The notes under the pieces were generated by a model. That model worked only from the letters and a program-made list of their open reading frames with translations. It was not told where the DNA came from and did not search any database. Shown piece by piece: positions 49,090-59,676 of a stretch of DNA of 64,000 nucleotides; position 1 is the stretch's first letter; each line of letters begins with the position of its first letter. This DNA is from Pseudomonadota bacterium (GTDB taxonomy: Bacteria > Pseudomonadota > Gammaproteobacteria > Xanthomonadales > Wenzhouxiangellaceae). The stretch covers positions 1,798,001-1,862,000 of the forward strand of contig CP053448.1 of assembly GCA_013285445.1 (NCBI GenBank). The letters are read 5' to 3'. Position numbers and translations under genes: made by a program.

Positions 49090-49488
49090 ATGAATGCACT
49101 GCCGTCGCCCGACCTGCGCCCACTGGTCTTCATCGTCGATGATGACGAAGCTGTACGCGGTTCATTGACGCTGCTGGCCGAGGCACGCGGCTGGGATGCG
49201 CGGGCCTTTGATTCGGCCGAAGCCTACCTTGCCCAGGCACCCGTGCACGCCAGCGGACGGCCGATGTGCCTGGTGCTGGACCTGCACATGGGCGGCATGA
49301 ATGGCGCCGAGCTGCAGGAGCGGCTGCAGCGGCGCGACTTTCAGCTGCCGACGTTGATCCTCAGTGCCTGGCCGGAAGGGGAGCTGGCCCGGCGCGCCCT
49401 GGCAGCCGGGGCCAGCAATGTGATTGGCAAGCCTTTTGCGCCCAGTCAGTGGATCGAGCTGGTTGAGCAACTGCTCGAGCAACCCTGA
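49090..49488 (+). CDS. stand-alone receiver-domain protein
   Basis: 132 residues make a single CheY-like receiver without an output domain: VFIVDDDEAVRGSLTLL, LVLDLHMGGMNGAEL (phosphoacceptor Asp) and LILSAWPEG. The C-terminal lysine region is NVIGKPFAPSQW. Closest in style to FixJ receivers, it could be a phosphate sink or anti-kinase for the preceding pair, like FixT-type or other single-domain modulators. That is an inference from position 44 bp downstream of fixJ. Confidence 0.85.
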   Translation: MNALPSPDLRPLVFIVDDDEAVRGSLTLLAEARGWDARAFDSAEAYLAQAPVHASGRPMCLVLDLHMGGMNGAELQERLQRRDFQLPTLILSAWPEGELARRALAAGASNVIGKPFAPSQWIELVEQLLEQP

Positions 49489-49576
49489 ACAGCCGGTACG
49501 GGGATCCCCTCATTGGCGAATCGCTGTGCTGCGCCTAGTCTGATATCCAGGCAATCGATACAGGCAGAAGCGCAAC

Positions 49577-50266
49577 ATGAACGCACAGCTCTCGGCAGTT
49601 CGCACTGACCATCCGGCCGCTCTTGCCCGCCACCAGTCTGCCCGGAAAACGCAGGCGCCCCTGCCGGCGCAGCGACGGATACTCCACTCCGGCGAGTATC
49701 TGATCCACGCCGGCAAGCGCAGCCCGCATGCCTATCTGATCCGCACCGGCTGCTTTAAGAGCTATCGTGTCGATGAACTGGGTGAGGAACAGATTCTGGG
49801 TCTGCACGGGCCCGGAGATGTGGTTGGCTTTGACGCCGTGCTCGGGCGGCCGGCCAGCTGCAGCGTTGTGGCGGTTGACACCGGCAGCGTTCAGGTTGTG
49901 CTCAACGCGATGTGTCTGCTCGGTCAGGCCGATGAACCCGGTCTGGCAGAACTGGTTTTCGAAGGCCTGTACCGGGAGATGCAGCGATTGGCCGATCGGC
50001 TTCAGATCGAGCGCCATCCCAGTGAGCGGCGCGTGGCCGAATTCCTGCTGGACTATGCGCGCCGCCAGCAGGCATGCGGCAGGAGCGTCGCGTGTCTTAA
50101 CCTGCCGATCAGCCGGCGTTCGGTCGCCCGCTATCTGGGCTTGGCGCCGGAGACCGTCTCGCGCACCCTCAGCGCCTTTCAGGAGCGGGACCTGATCCGG
50201 GTCTGCAACCGGCAGCTGACAATCCTGGATCAAAACGCGCTGGCGGAGGTGGCGGCCGGCGGCTGA
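49577..50266 (+). CDS. Crp/Fnr-family regulator, FNR-type without Fe-S cysteines
   Basis: The effector domain closely follows FNR (LIRTGCFKSYRVDELGEEQI, GLHGPGDVVGFDAV). The HTH reads ISRRSVARYLGLAPETVSRT. Its E-T-V-S-R residues equal the E-T-I-S-R of FNR that read TTGAT half-sites. The N-terminal cysteine cluster binding the FNR oxygen-labile cluster is absent, so it should be a FixK- or DNR-like protein controlled by another regulator or signal. Position after fixLJ and before an FNR box at nirS makes it the probable link between oxygen sensing and denitrification. Confidence 0.88.
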   Translation: MNAQLSAVRTDHPAALARHQSARKTQAPLPAQRRILHSGEYLIHAGKRSPHAYLIRTGCFKSYRVDELGEEQILGLHGPGDVVGFDAVLGRPASCSVVAVDTGSVQVVLNAMCLLGQADEPGLAELVFEGLYREMQRLADRLQIERHPSERRVAEFLLDYARRQQACGRSVACLNLPISRRSVARYLGLAPETVSRTLSAFQERDLIRVCNRQLTILDQNALAEVAAGG

Positions 50267-50297
50267 GCCCCGCCACCGGCCGGACCCGGTCAGCCAG

Positions 50298-50498
50298 TTA
50301 TTCCAGCACGAAGCTGACCCGGAGATTGACCCGGTAGCTGGTAATCCGGCCATCATTGACCACGACTTTTTGCTCGGAAACCCACGCCCCGCGCACGTTC
50401 TTCAGGCTCTTTTCGGCCCTGGCAATGCCCCGGTTAATCGCGTCTTCAAAGCTTTCCGGTGATTCCGAACTGATTTCAACTACTTTTGCGATCGTCAT
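50298..50498 (-). CDS. dodecin
   Basis: This 66-residue protein matches the dodecin pattern (KVVEISSESPESFEDAINRG, AEKSLKNVRGAWV, YRVNLRVSFVLE). Dodecins assemble into hollow 12-mers that store or buffer flavins. The tryptophan that sandwiches flavin (GAWV) is present. It stands alone between the FNR-type gene (convergent) and a lipoprotein gene. Confidence 0.95.
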   Translation of the reverse strand: MTIAKVVEISSESPESFEDAINRGIARAEKSLKNVRGAWVSEQKVVVNDGRITSYRVNLRVSFVLE

Positions 50499-50588
50499 GT
50501 CGACTGCTCCTTGGTTTGTCGTCGCTCACTCGGTCGGTGGCCCTGTCGATTCGACCACGCGGTCCGACCAGTCTATGCCAAAGTCGGG

Positions 50589-51068
50589 TCAGTCAACAAT
50601 GCGCCAGCTGCCGTCGGCCTGTCGGCAGGCGGTTCCATAGACCTGCTCGGTGCGACCGCCAACCTGCGCGTCCAGCGTGTACTCCCGGCACGGGCCGGTT
50701 TCTGACTCAAAGGTGCGCGTTGGCTCCATCCGATATTCGTAGCCGGTATCAGGGTTCACCCAGGTGGTCGACACACCGGAGCGGGTTGTTTCCAATGTCG
50801 CTGCCATTTTCATGCGGTCGACATCGTCCATCGAGCGGCCAATCGCGCCGCCGAGCGCGCCGCCGGCCAGGGCACCGAGAACGGTGGCAACCCGCCGCCC
50901 GCTGCCGCCACCGACCTGGTTGCCGACAATGCCGCCAACGATGCCGCCAATGATCATGCCGGCTTCCTGTTTCGGCCCCTGAACGGCGCAGCCGGCGGCC
51001 GTCAGCGCCAGCAGGACGACCAGACCGGCCAGGCCGGCACGAATGAAAGGGGTGTGGGTATGCGTCAT
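50589..51068 (-). CDS. glycine-zipper outer membrane lipoprotein
   Basis: The signal peptide ends in the lipobox LTAAGC. A glycine-zipper segment follows (MIIGGIVGGIVGNQVGGGSG, then VLGALAGGALGGAIGRSMDD), the 2TM-like pattern of the 17-kDa surface antigen/SlyB group. The C-terminal domain has a Tyr/Arg-rich beta region with two cysteines (GPCREYTLDAQVGG, YGTACRQADGSW). I chose the ATG at 51068 for the signal peptide, with AAGGAG upstream. A role in envelope integrity is known for relatives. It is divergent from nirS across about 200 bp. Confidence 0.85.
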   Translation of the reverse strand: MTHTHTPFIRAGLAGLVVLLALTAAGCAVQGPKQEAGMIIGGIVGGIVGNQVGGGSGRRVATVLGALAGGALGGAIGRSMDDVDRMKMAATLETTRSGVSTTWVNPDTGYEYRMEPTRTFESETGPCREYTLDAQVGGRTEQVYGTACRQADGSWRIVD

Positions 51069-51181
51069 TGCGAATGGTCTCCTTGGAATGAAACTGGGCA
51101 CAGATCTAACATGTCCTGCCTGCATGAAAGCTGAACAGCGGGCCCGTGCCCCGGCAGGCGCCTGAACGAAACGTCGGTTTA

Positions 51182-51222
51182 TTGATACAGCGCAATCGGC
51201 CTTGCGGCCCCGTCGCTAGCAT
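51182..51222 (+). promoter_or_regulatory. FNR/DNR-type box and -10 element of the nirS promoter
   Basis: TTGAT-ACAG-CGCAA (51182-51195) matches the FNR consensus TTGAT-N4-ATCAA at 8 of 10 positions. A -10 element TAGCAT lies at 51217-51222. A start near 51229-51230 would put the box centre (51188.5) at about -41.5, the class II position for FNR-family activators. The coding start is 51265. Confidence 0.6.
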
Positions 51223-51243
51223 TCTCCCCGCGACCCACCATGA

Positions 51244-53391
<2,148 letters not shown>

Positions 53392-53421
53392 GCCGGCCGG
53401 GCAGCGTAAACCACTCATCCT

Positions 53422-53443
53422 GCGCCCCGAATACACGGGGCGC
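53422..53443 (+). other. hairpin between nirS and the TonB receptor gene
   Basis: GCGCCCCG and CGGGGCGC form a perfect 8-bp stem with a 6-base loop, about 30 bases after the nirS stop. No T run follows, so it is more likely a 3'-stabilising or attenuating structure than a full terminator. Confidence 0.45.
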
Positions 53444-53465
53444 GTGCCCCGAGGTCTGTCCACCC

Positions 53466-55646
53466 ATGCAAAGAGTTGGTTTTTTCCTGCTGGCCATGCT
53501 GATGTTTGCGCCGGCAACGGCACAAGACGACGACAAGCAGGTAGAACAGGCGAGTCAACTCGACACCATAACTGTCGTGGCACATCGTCAGCCGCGCCGG
53601 CTCTCAGAGGTCGCCGGCACGGTCACGGTCATCGGCGAGGAGCGTCTGGCGCGCGACATGGTGATGGAACCGGCCGATCTGGTGCGCTACGAACCCGGCG
53701 TCGAAGTCGACGGCGGCGGCACTCGCTTCGGATTCAGCGGCTTTCGCATTCGCGGCATTGGCGGCAACCGAAGCAGCGTGGTCATCGACGGGGTACCCGT
53801 TGCCGACCAGTTTGCCATCGGCAGCTTTGCCGACACCGGGCGCGGTCTGCTCGAACTTGGACTGGCCCGGCGTGTCGAGATTCTGCGCGGTCCGGCCTCG
53901 ACGCTGTACGGGTCGAAGGCCCTGGGCGGCGTCGTTTCGATCACGACACTCGACACGCCGGACCTGGTTCTTGCCGGCGACAGCGGGCAGCGTATCGCGC
54001 TGACCGGCGCAAGCGATAGCGATCGTTTGCGCCTGAGCGCGGTGCGCGCCGACCGCGGGGAGCGTGCCGACCTGCTGATTGCCGCTGCCGGTCAGCGCGG
54101 TGGAGAGATCGGTGTGGCCGATCGACCCACCGATACGCCACGTGACCGTCTCGACCGTGAGCATGCCGCGGTGCTGATCAGAGGCGGATTGGACACCGGC
54201 CGCGGGCGGCTGCGCCTGACCCTGGACGGCATGCGCGAGACTCGCGACAGCGACGTTCGCGCCATGCTCGGCAGCGGCCGACTGGCGTTCACCGATGAAC
54301 TGCTCGGCGACGACCGTCGGCACCAGTGGCGGGCGCTGCTCGACCAGCAATTCGAGCCGTTCGGGCCGATCGACCGCGGCCAATGGCGGCTTTGGCGCCA
54401 GACGAGCGACGTGCTGCAGGAATCGCGCGAGCAGCGGCCGAACGCGCCAACGCCGGTCGACGTCTACCGGCGCTTCGAGTTCAGCCAGGACATGACCGGA
54501 CTGGGCGCTGACCTGGAGTCCGGATTCCCGGCGTTCGGCCTGTCACACCGCCTCGGCTACGGCTTCGAGTACACCCGCTCGGAGATCCTCGACAAGCGCG
54601 ACGGGCTGGAGACCAACCGCGCCACCGGACAATCGACACCTGTCATCATCGGCGAGGTCTTTCCCCTGCGCGATTTTCCGCGCAGCCGGGTCAGTGAGCT
54701 GGGCCTGTATCTGCACGATGAAATCGAGCTGTGGCGCGGCGGTCCGACGCTCAGCCCCGGCATTCGTTACGAACACTACGACCTCTCGGTGCTCGACGAC
54801 CCTCTGTTCGAGGCCTCGTTCCCCAACGCCGAGACGACCGAGCTGACCGTCACCCGCTGGCTGCCCAAACTCGGCCTGGTCTGGCCGATCAGCGAGACCA
54901 TGGAGTGGTTTGCCCAGTACGCTCGCGGGCTGCGGGCACCGCCGTTCGGCGACGTCAATATCGGCCTTGAATATGCCCGGTTCAACGTCCGTGCCATCGC
55001 CAATCCGGATCTCCGGCCCGAGCGCGGCACGACCATCGAGACCGGAATGCGCTGGCGTGGCGTGAACACCCTCGCAGAGCTGGCCCTGTACCGCAACGAC
55101 TACAAAGACTTCATCCAGACGCGCGCGTCGCTGGGTTTTGACCCGGTCAGTGGGTTCATCGTGTTCCAGTCGATCAATCGCGATCGCGTGCGCATCGAGG
55201 GCGGCGAGCTGCGCTGGCGCCGGCATCTGGGCGCCGGCTTCAGCGCTGAGCTGGCCGGCGAATGGTCCCGGGGCGAGGACCGTGGCAGCGGGCGCAACCT
55301 GCCCGGTGTGTCACCACCGGCCCTGCTGGCCGAGCTGGCCTGGATGTCGCCCTCAGCCAGTCTGGAAACTCGCATTATCACCAGCGCCGTTCGCGGTCAG
55401 CGCGAGCTCGTCGACGAGCAGGGTGAGCCGCTGTTCTCACCGCCGGGCTATCTCACCGTGGACTGGCTCACGCGCTGGTTTCCGCGCGAGGATCTTGAAG
55501 TCAGCTTCGGTCTGTTCAATCTGACTGACCGCAGCTACTGGCGCACCGGCCGGGTTGTCGGGCGCGGTGCCGACGACCCCACGCTGCCGCTGCTGGCCGA
55601 GCCCGGTCGCTGGGCAATGCTCAGCCTGACCTGGAAACGCCACTGA
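53466..55646 (+). CDS. TonB-dependent receptor, haem/iron type
   Basis: A signal peptide (FFLLAMLMFAPATAQ) and TonB-box-like LDTITVVAHR precede a plug (residues about 45-165: FRIRGIGGNRSSVVIDGVPV, LEILRGPASTLYG-like RVEILRGPASTLYGSKALGG). A 22-strand barrel follows, containing APPFGDVNIGLEYA and the NPDLRPERG motif typical of haem/haemoglobin receptors. It ends in WKRH rather than the usual aromatic residue. Haem or iron chelate uptake is the best guess. Being 74 bp after nirS, it may serve the haem demand of denitrification. The length is 726 residues. Confidence 0.85.
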   Translation: MQRVGFFLLAMLMFAPATAQDDDKQVEQASQLDTITVVAHRQPRRLSEVAGTVTVIGEERLARDMVMEPADLVRYEPGVEVDGGGTRFGFSGFRIRGIGGNRSSVVIDGVPVADQFAIGSFADTGRGLLELGLARRVEILRGPASTLYGSKALGGVVSITTLDTPDLVLAGDSGQRIALTGASDSDRLRLSAVRADRGERADLLIAAAGQRGGEIGVADRPTDTPRDRLDREHAAVLIRGGLDTGRGRLRLTLDGMRETRDSDVRAMLGSGRLAFTDELLGDDRRHQWRALLDQQFEPFGPIDRGQWRLWRQTSDVLQESREQRPNAPTPVDVYRRFEFSQDMTGLGADLESGFPAFGLSHRLGYGFEYTRSEILDKRDGLETNRATGQSTPVIIGEVFPLRDFPRSRVSELGLYLHDEIELWRGGPTLSPGIRYEHYDLSVLDDPLFEASFPNAETTELTVTRWLPKLGLVWPISETMEWFAQYARGLRAPPFGDVNIGLEYARFNVRAIANPDLRPERGTTIETGMRWRGVNTLAELALYRNDYKDFIQTRASLGFDPVSGFIVFQSINRDRVRIEGGELRWRRHLGAGFSAELAGEWSRGEDRGSGRNLPGVSPPALLAELAWMSPSASLETRIITSAVRGQRELVDEQGEPLFSPPGYLTVDWLTRWFPREDLEVSFGLFNLTDRSYWRTGRVVGRGADDPTLPLLAEPGRWAMLSLTWKRH

Positions 55647-55762
55647 TCCGCCGGGTCCAGGTACCGGACAGGCGTCGTTTCGGACCGGTGACCATCCGGT
55701 CATCTTCTCGTGCTGGTATCCTGATCTGCCCAGCAGCCAACCACCAAGGAGAAGCCGCGACC

Positions 55763-56302
55763 ATGACGCCAGGCGAAGTACTGACATTCTGGTTCGAGGA
55801 AATCGAGCCGCGCATGTGGTGGGTCGCCGACCCGGACTTCGACCGCCAGATCGAGCAGCGCTACAGCCGTCTGCTCGGCCAGGCCGCACAAGGCGAGCTG
55901 TTCGAATGGCGCCGGGACGCAAAGGGTCGTCTGGCCGAGATCATCGTGCTTGACCAGTTCTCCCGAAACATCCACCGCGGCACGCCGGCAGCGTTCGCCC
56001 AGGACCCGATGGCGCTGGCCCTGGCCCAGGAGGCGGTCGCCGGCGGCGCACTCGATGCGCTCGAGCCGATCCAGCGCGCCTTTCTGCTGCTGCCCTACAT
56101 GCACAGCGAGTCAGGGCTGATCCACCGGCACGCCGAACGGCTGTACCGGGAACATGCACCGGCTGACAACCACCAGTTCGAGATTAAGCACAAGGTGATC
56201 ATTGACCGCTTCGGCCGCTATCCGCACCGCAACGCGATTCTCGGGCGCGAATCCACGCCTGAGGAACTCGAATTCCTCAAGCAGCCCGGATCCGCTTTCT
56301 AG
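55763..56302 (+). CDS. DUF924 family protein
   Basis: The family signature is complete: VLTFWFEEIEPRMWWVADPD, LAEIIVLDQFSRNIHRGTPA, YMHSESGLIHRHAERLY, FEIKHKVIIDRFGRYPHRNA. DUF924 proteins are small helical, TPR-like cytoplasmic proteins of unknown function. ATG at 55763, with AAGGAGA 10 bases upstream. Its last 26 bases overlap the convergent alcohol dehydrogenase gene. Confidence 0.92.
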   Translation: MTPGEVLTFWFEEIEPRMWWVADPDFDRQIEQRYSRLLGQAAQGELFEWRRDAKGRLAEIIVLDQFSRNIHRGTPAAFAQDPMALALAQEAVAGGALDALEPIQRAFLLLPYMHSESGLIHRHAERLYREHAPADNHQFEIKHKVIIDRFGRYPHRNAILGRESTPEELEFLKQPGSAF

Positions 56303-57338
56303 CCGCCTGGCCACTGATTTCAAGCACCTTGGCGCCCCGGACCTGGCCACTCGTGAGTTCGTGCAAGGCCTCGTTCGCCCGCTCCAGCGGAAACCGGGTC
56401 GTTACGGGACGCAGAATGGCGTGTTCGCCGGCCAGGGCAAGAAAGTCGCGGATATCCTGGCGGGCAACGTTGGCGACCGACTGGATCGAGCGCTCCATCC
56501 AGAGCTGCCTCGGGTAGTCCAGATCGGCCAGCAGCCGCCGGTCACCGGTTTCCTTGGCAATCGCGTTGATCACCAGCCGTCCGCCCGGCGCAAGCTGCCC
56601 GAGCGCGGCGAGCACCGTTTCCCACACCGGCGTCGTGTCAATGATGGCGCGCACATCGAGCGGACAGTGGTCGTGGGTTTTGCCGGCCCACTGCGCGCCA
56701 GCATCGAGCGCCTGGCGGCGCTGTTCGGGGTTTCGGGCCCAGACGACGACCGGGGAGTCGGGCAACACGAGACTCGCCAGCCGGTGGACCTGGTGGTTGG
56801 AGCCTCCGTAGCCGGTCAGGCCCAGCACCTGGCCGTTCTCGAGACCACTCAGCCTGAGGCTGCGCAGCCCGATGGCGCCGCCGCACAGCATCGGCGCGGC
56901 CGAGACATCATCCAGCACATCGGGAATCGGATGCGTGAACGCAGCCGGCACGGCCATGTATTCAGCGTAGCCGCCGTGGGCATGGCAGCCCGTGCCCCGG
57001 AAATCCGGACACAGGTTTTCCTCGCCGCGACGGCACCACTCACACTCGCCGCAGGCGCTGTGAATCCAGCCCACGCCGACCCGGCCGCCGACCAGTGTCT
57101 CGTCCACCCCGGGCCCGACCGATACGATGCGCCCGACCGCTTCGTGGCCCGGAATGATCGGCAGACAGGCAGCGACCCGGCCCTCGATCTCGTCGAGCTC
57201 GGTATGGCAGACCGCACAGACATGCACCCTGATCAGCACCTCGCCGGCATCGGGTTCCGGATCCGGCCAGTCCGTTGCCTCCAGGGGTCTGGCATCGGTA
57301 CGCATGGCCATGGTCGAGCGCAGTACCATCGCGCGCAT
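56277..57338 (-). CDS. zinc-dependent alcohol dehydrogenase family protein
   Basis: The MDR fold is clear: VHVCAVCHTELDEIEG (catalytic zinc Cys), GHEAVGRI (catalytic His-Glu), the four-cysteine structural zinc lobe CGECEWCRRGEENLC, and GGYAEYMAVP. The cofactor strand is altered: LGLTGYGGSN where a typical GxGxxG would be expected, followed by WARNPEQRR. It oxidises alcohols or reduces aldehydes, substrate unknown. The length of 353 residues is usual. AAGGA precedes the ATG. Confidence 0.88.
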   Translation of the reverse strand: MRAMVLRSTMAMRTDARPLEATDWPDPEPDAGEVLIRVHVCAVCHTELDEIEGRVAACLPIIPGHEAVGRIVSVGPGVDETLVGGRVGVGWIHSACGECEWCRRGEENLCPDFRGTGCHAHGGYAEYMAVPAAFTHPIPDVLDDVSAAPMLCGGAIGLRSLRLSGLENGQVLGLTGYGGSNHQVHRLASLVLPDSPVVVWARNPEQRRQALDAGAQWAGKTHDHCPLDVRAIIDTTPVWETVLAALGQLAPGGRLVINAIAKETGDRRLLADLDYPRQLWMERSIQSVANVARQDIRDFLALAGEHAILRPVTTRFPLERANEALHELTSGQVRGAKVLEISGQAARKRIRAA

Positions 57339-57733
57339 TCGGTCCTTGCTCCTTGACGAGTGTTCTTCAGAGGCTCCTTAGCCGATTGTCCCGACTTGCC
57401 GGCACCAAGGCAACCGGCATCCGCAAAGCTCGACCGTCGGGGACGCGGCCCCGACCTACGGGTTTTCGGCACGGGTTGAGTTGTCCGTCGGGGACGCGGC
57501 CCCGACCTACGGGTTTTCGGCACGGGTTGAGTTGTCCGTCGGGGACGCGGCCGACCTACGGGTTTTCGGCACGGGATGGGTCGGTGGCGGTCGCATCCGG
57601 GTTTTCGGCACCGGTTGGGTCGGTCGTGTTCGCATCCGCGACGGGTCCGAGTGGTTGTGCGTCCGAGGCTTTTGATTCAAATGCGCCGCGCGGGCTGGTA
57701 TCGTGACTGGCCGACGCAATCAGAGGGATCGTC
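57339..57733. other. 395-bp intergenic region containing tandem repeats
   Basis: There is no supported gene. The left part holds the alcohol dehydrogenase promoter on the minus strand, the middle the 51-bp repeat array, and the right part the promoter of the secreted protein starting at 57734. Several open frames across the repeats are by-products of the repetition. Confidence 0.6.
57434..57620. repeat. 51-bp tandem repeat with internal REP-like palindrome
   Basis: Copies begin at 57434, 57485 and 57536, exactly 51 bp apart. The first two are essentially identical; the third lacks 3 bp and then diverges. A remnant with GGGTTTTCGGCACCGG follows at about 57599. Each unit contains GTCGGGG-ACGCGG-CCCCGAC, a hairpin with perfect 7-bp arms, followed by CTACGGGTTTTCGGCACGGG. 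Palindromes of this kind are dispersed as REP elements in many gammaproteobacteria. Confidence 0.75.
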
Positions 57734-58345
57734 ATGTCGATAAGGCTGCTGACCTTGTTTCCGGGTCTGCTTCTGCTGGCCACGGGGGCTGCCGCGCAGG
57801 CTGGCGACCCGCGGGGCACGGTGTGTGCATTCCCCGACATCAGCGCGCTGACCCCGGTCACCTTGTCCCCGGGCGCCTCCACCCCGGCCGGTACGGGTGG
57901 CGACATTCCGGGTGGCCGCTGGGAGCTGGTGCAGGTGAAATACGACACCGAACCCGATGTCGGCGAAGTGGTGGGGCAGGCGCGAGGCGCGCTGGAGCTG
58001 GTTGCCTCCAGTTCCGTCGCCGGACAGGGCAGCATGGCGCTGCAGGTCACCATCACCGAGCCCGAGAACCAGCAGATCGACGAGACGGGCGCAGGGCCCT
58101 ATTCGGCCACGGGCAACATGCTCGATTTCCAGAACGACTGTGGCGACGCGCTCACGCTGGGTCAGGTGGAATACACCGTTGACACCAGCGGCGATGACCC
58201 GGTCATGACCCTGTGGGGCAGCAGCGATATCCAGATCACTGACCCGTTTCCCATCGTCATCACCGTCTTTCTGGAGGTTGATTTCCTGCTGGTCGAGCCA
58301 CCCGACGGCGGCGATGCAGTTTTCCAGGATCGCTTCGAGGGATAA
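57734..58345 (+). CDS. secreted protein of unknown function ending in DRFEG
   Basis: A signal peptide (LLTLFPGLLLLATGAAAQ) precedes about 180 residues with two cysteines and alternating beta strands (GGRWELVQVKYDTEPDVGEV, MALQVTITEPEN, PFPIVITVFLEVDFLLVEP). I recognise no family. It ends in GGDAVFQDRFEG, and this tail resembles the end of the secreted protein at 6786-7391 (FSDRFEF). The stop codon lies 5 bp before the left end of the insertion sequence, so its native downstream region has been displaced. Confidence 0.72.
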   Translation: MSIRLLTLFPGLLLLATGAAAQAGDPRGTVCAFPDISALTPVTLSPGASTPAGTGGDIPGGRWELVQVKYDTEPDVGEVVGQARGALELVASSSVAGQGSMALQVTITEPENQQIDETGAGPYSATGNMLDFQNDCGDALTLGQVEYTVDTSGDDPVMTLWGSSDIQITDPFPIVITVFLEVDFLLVEPPDGGDAVFQDRFEG

Positions 58346-58349
58346 CAGG

Positions 58350-59670
58350 CCACTACTGTCCGGTAAAACTTGGCAAGAATGCTTGAAAATATAACTTCAT
58401 CAGCATGTTACGAGCGTTTTGGGGTGGTGTCGACTTGAACGCCAGATTCTGTCAGTTTTCGGGGACCTGCCCCGGAGATCGCCGTCGTGTACACCGGCAA
58501 AACCCTGTTCGCCCAGCTGATGGCCGTCCTGCCCTGGACGACCTTCACTCGCATCGTCAGTCGTTACGAGGGCGACCGATACGTCAAGTCGCTGTCGTGT
58601 GCTCAGCACTATCGGGTCATGGCATTTGCCCAGCTGGCCTATCGAGAGAGCCTGCGCGATATCGAAGTCTGTTTGGCGGCTCAGTCGGGCAAGCTCTATC
58701 ACATGGGTTTCAGGGGGCCGATCAAGCGTGCCACCTTGGCCGATGCTGGCGCGAAGCGAGACTGGCGCATCTATGCCGATTTCGCTCAGCGTCTGATCAC
58801 GCAGGCTCGCGCGCTTTATGCCGACACATCTCTGGATATCGATTGGGATGGAACCGCCTACGCGCTCGACTCCACCACCATCGACCTGTGTTTGTCGCTG
58901 TTTCCCTGGGCGTCGTTCCGAACAACGAAATCGGCGGTCAAGGTGCATACCCTGCTCGATCTGCAGGGCCACATTCCCAGCTTTGTTCATATCTCCGACG
59001 GCAAGTGGCACGATGTCAACGTGCTCGATATCCTGCTCATCGAGCCCGGCGCTTTCTACATCATGGACCGGGCCTATGTCGATTTCGAGCGCCTCTATGC
59101 GGTGCACAGCGCAGGCGTCTTCTTCGTGACTCGAGCCAAACGCAATCTCGATGCACGTCGGGTGTACTCCAATCCGGTCGACCGAGACACTGGCATCATT
59201 TGCGACCAGACGATTGCGCTCAACGGCTATCTCAGCCATGGCAAGTATCCGGAGTATCTGCGCCGAATCCGATTCAAGGATCCCGACACTGGAAAGTCGC
59301 TGGTCTTCCTGACCAATCACTTCGACTTGCCGCCGTTGACCATCTGTGCGCTGTACAAAGCGCGCTGGCATGTCGAGCTGTTCTTCAAGTGGATCAAGCA
59401 GCATCTCCGAATCAAGCGATTCTTCGGAACATCGGAGAACGCTGTGAAGTCGCAGATCTGGATTGCAGTCTCCGTTTACGTGCTGGTTGCCATTGTCAAG
59501 AAACGAATGAATGTCGATGCCTCGCTCTACACTTTGCTACAGGTTTTCTCATTGACCTTGTTCGAAAAAATCCAGTTACAACAGGCAGTTACGAGCACCG
59601 AAAACAGATCCGACCAGGGTGACATTTCTAACCAGTTGAATTTATTCAGTTATTAACCGGACACTAGTGG
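58350..59670 (+). mobile_element. IS4-family-like insertion sequence (1321 bp)
   Basis: The ends are inverted repeats: CCACTACTGTCCGGT (58350-58364) and the complement of 59656-59670, CCACTAGTGTCCGGT, 14 of 15 identical. One transposase gene fills the element and its stop codon touches the right repeat. I saw no convincing direct target duplication in the flanks. The element sits between the DRFEG protein gene and an attC-like site. Confidence 0.85.
58487..59656 (+). CDS. IS4-type DDE transposase
   Basis: The DDE residues are readable: TAYALDSTTID (first Asp), FYIMDRAYVDFERLY (second Asp), and the IS4-type YREK region ICALYKARWHVELFFKWIKQ (Glu). The N-terminal DUF4372-like part reads TLFAQLMAVLPWTTFTRIV. 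The length of 389 residues is complete. GTG start with GGAG 9 bases upstream. The gene looks intact, so the element may still be mobile. Confidence 0.93.
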   Translation: MYTGKTLFAQLMAVLPWTTFTRIVSRYEGDRYVKSLSCAQHYRVMAFAQLAYRESLRDIEVCLAAQSGKLYHMGFRGPIKRATLADAGAKRDWRIYADFAQRLITQARALYADTSLDIDWDGTAYALDSTTIDLCLSLFPWASFRTTKSAVKVHTLLDLQGHIPSFVHISDGKWHDVNVLDILLIEPGAFYIMDRAYVDFERLYAVHSAGVFFVTRAKRNLDARRVYSNPVDRDTGIICDQTIALNGYLSHGKYPEYLRRIRFKDPDTGKSLVFLTNHFDLPPLTICALYKARWHVELFFKWIKQHLRIKRFFGTSENAVKSQIWIAVSVYVLVAIVKKRMNVDASLYTLLQVFSLTLFEKIQLQQAVTSTENRSDQGDISNQLNLFSY

Positions 59671-59676
59671 AGAGAG

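Noticed and set aside
57481..57706. Repetitive proteins predicted across the 51-bp repeats, and a CRISPR array
   Set aside because: The unit is a tandem palindromic repeat without unique spacers, and the period of 51 bp is uninterrupted. It is neither CRISPR nor coding.
58405..59622. Alternative 405-codon frame across the insertion sequence
   Set aside because: The neighbouring frame (58487-59656) carries the complete DDE transposase motifs. The alternative is its shadow.
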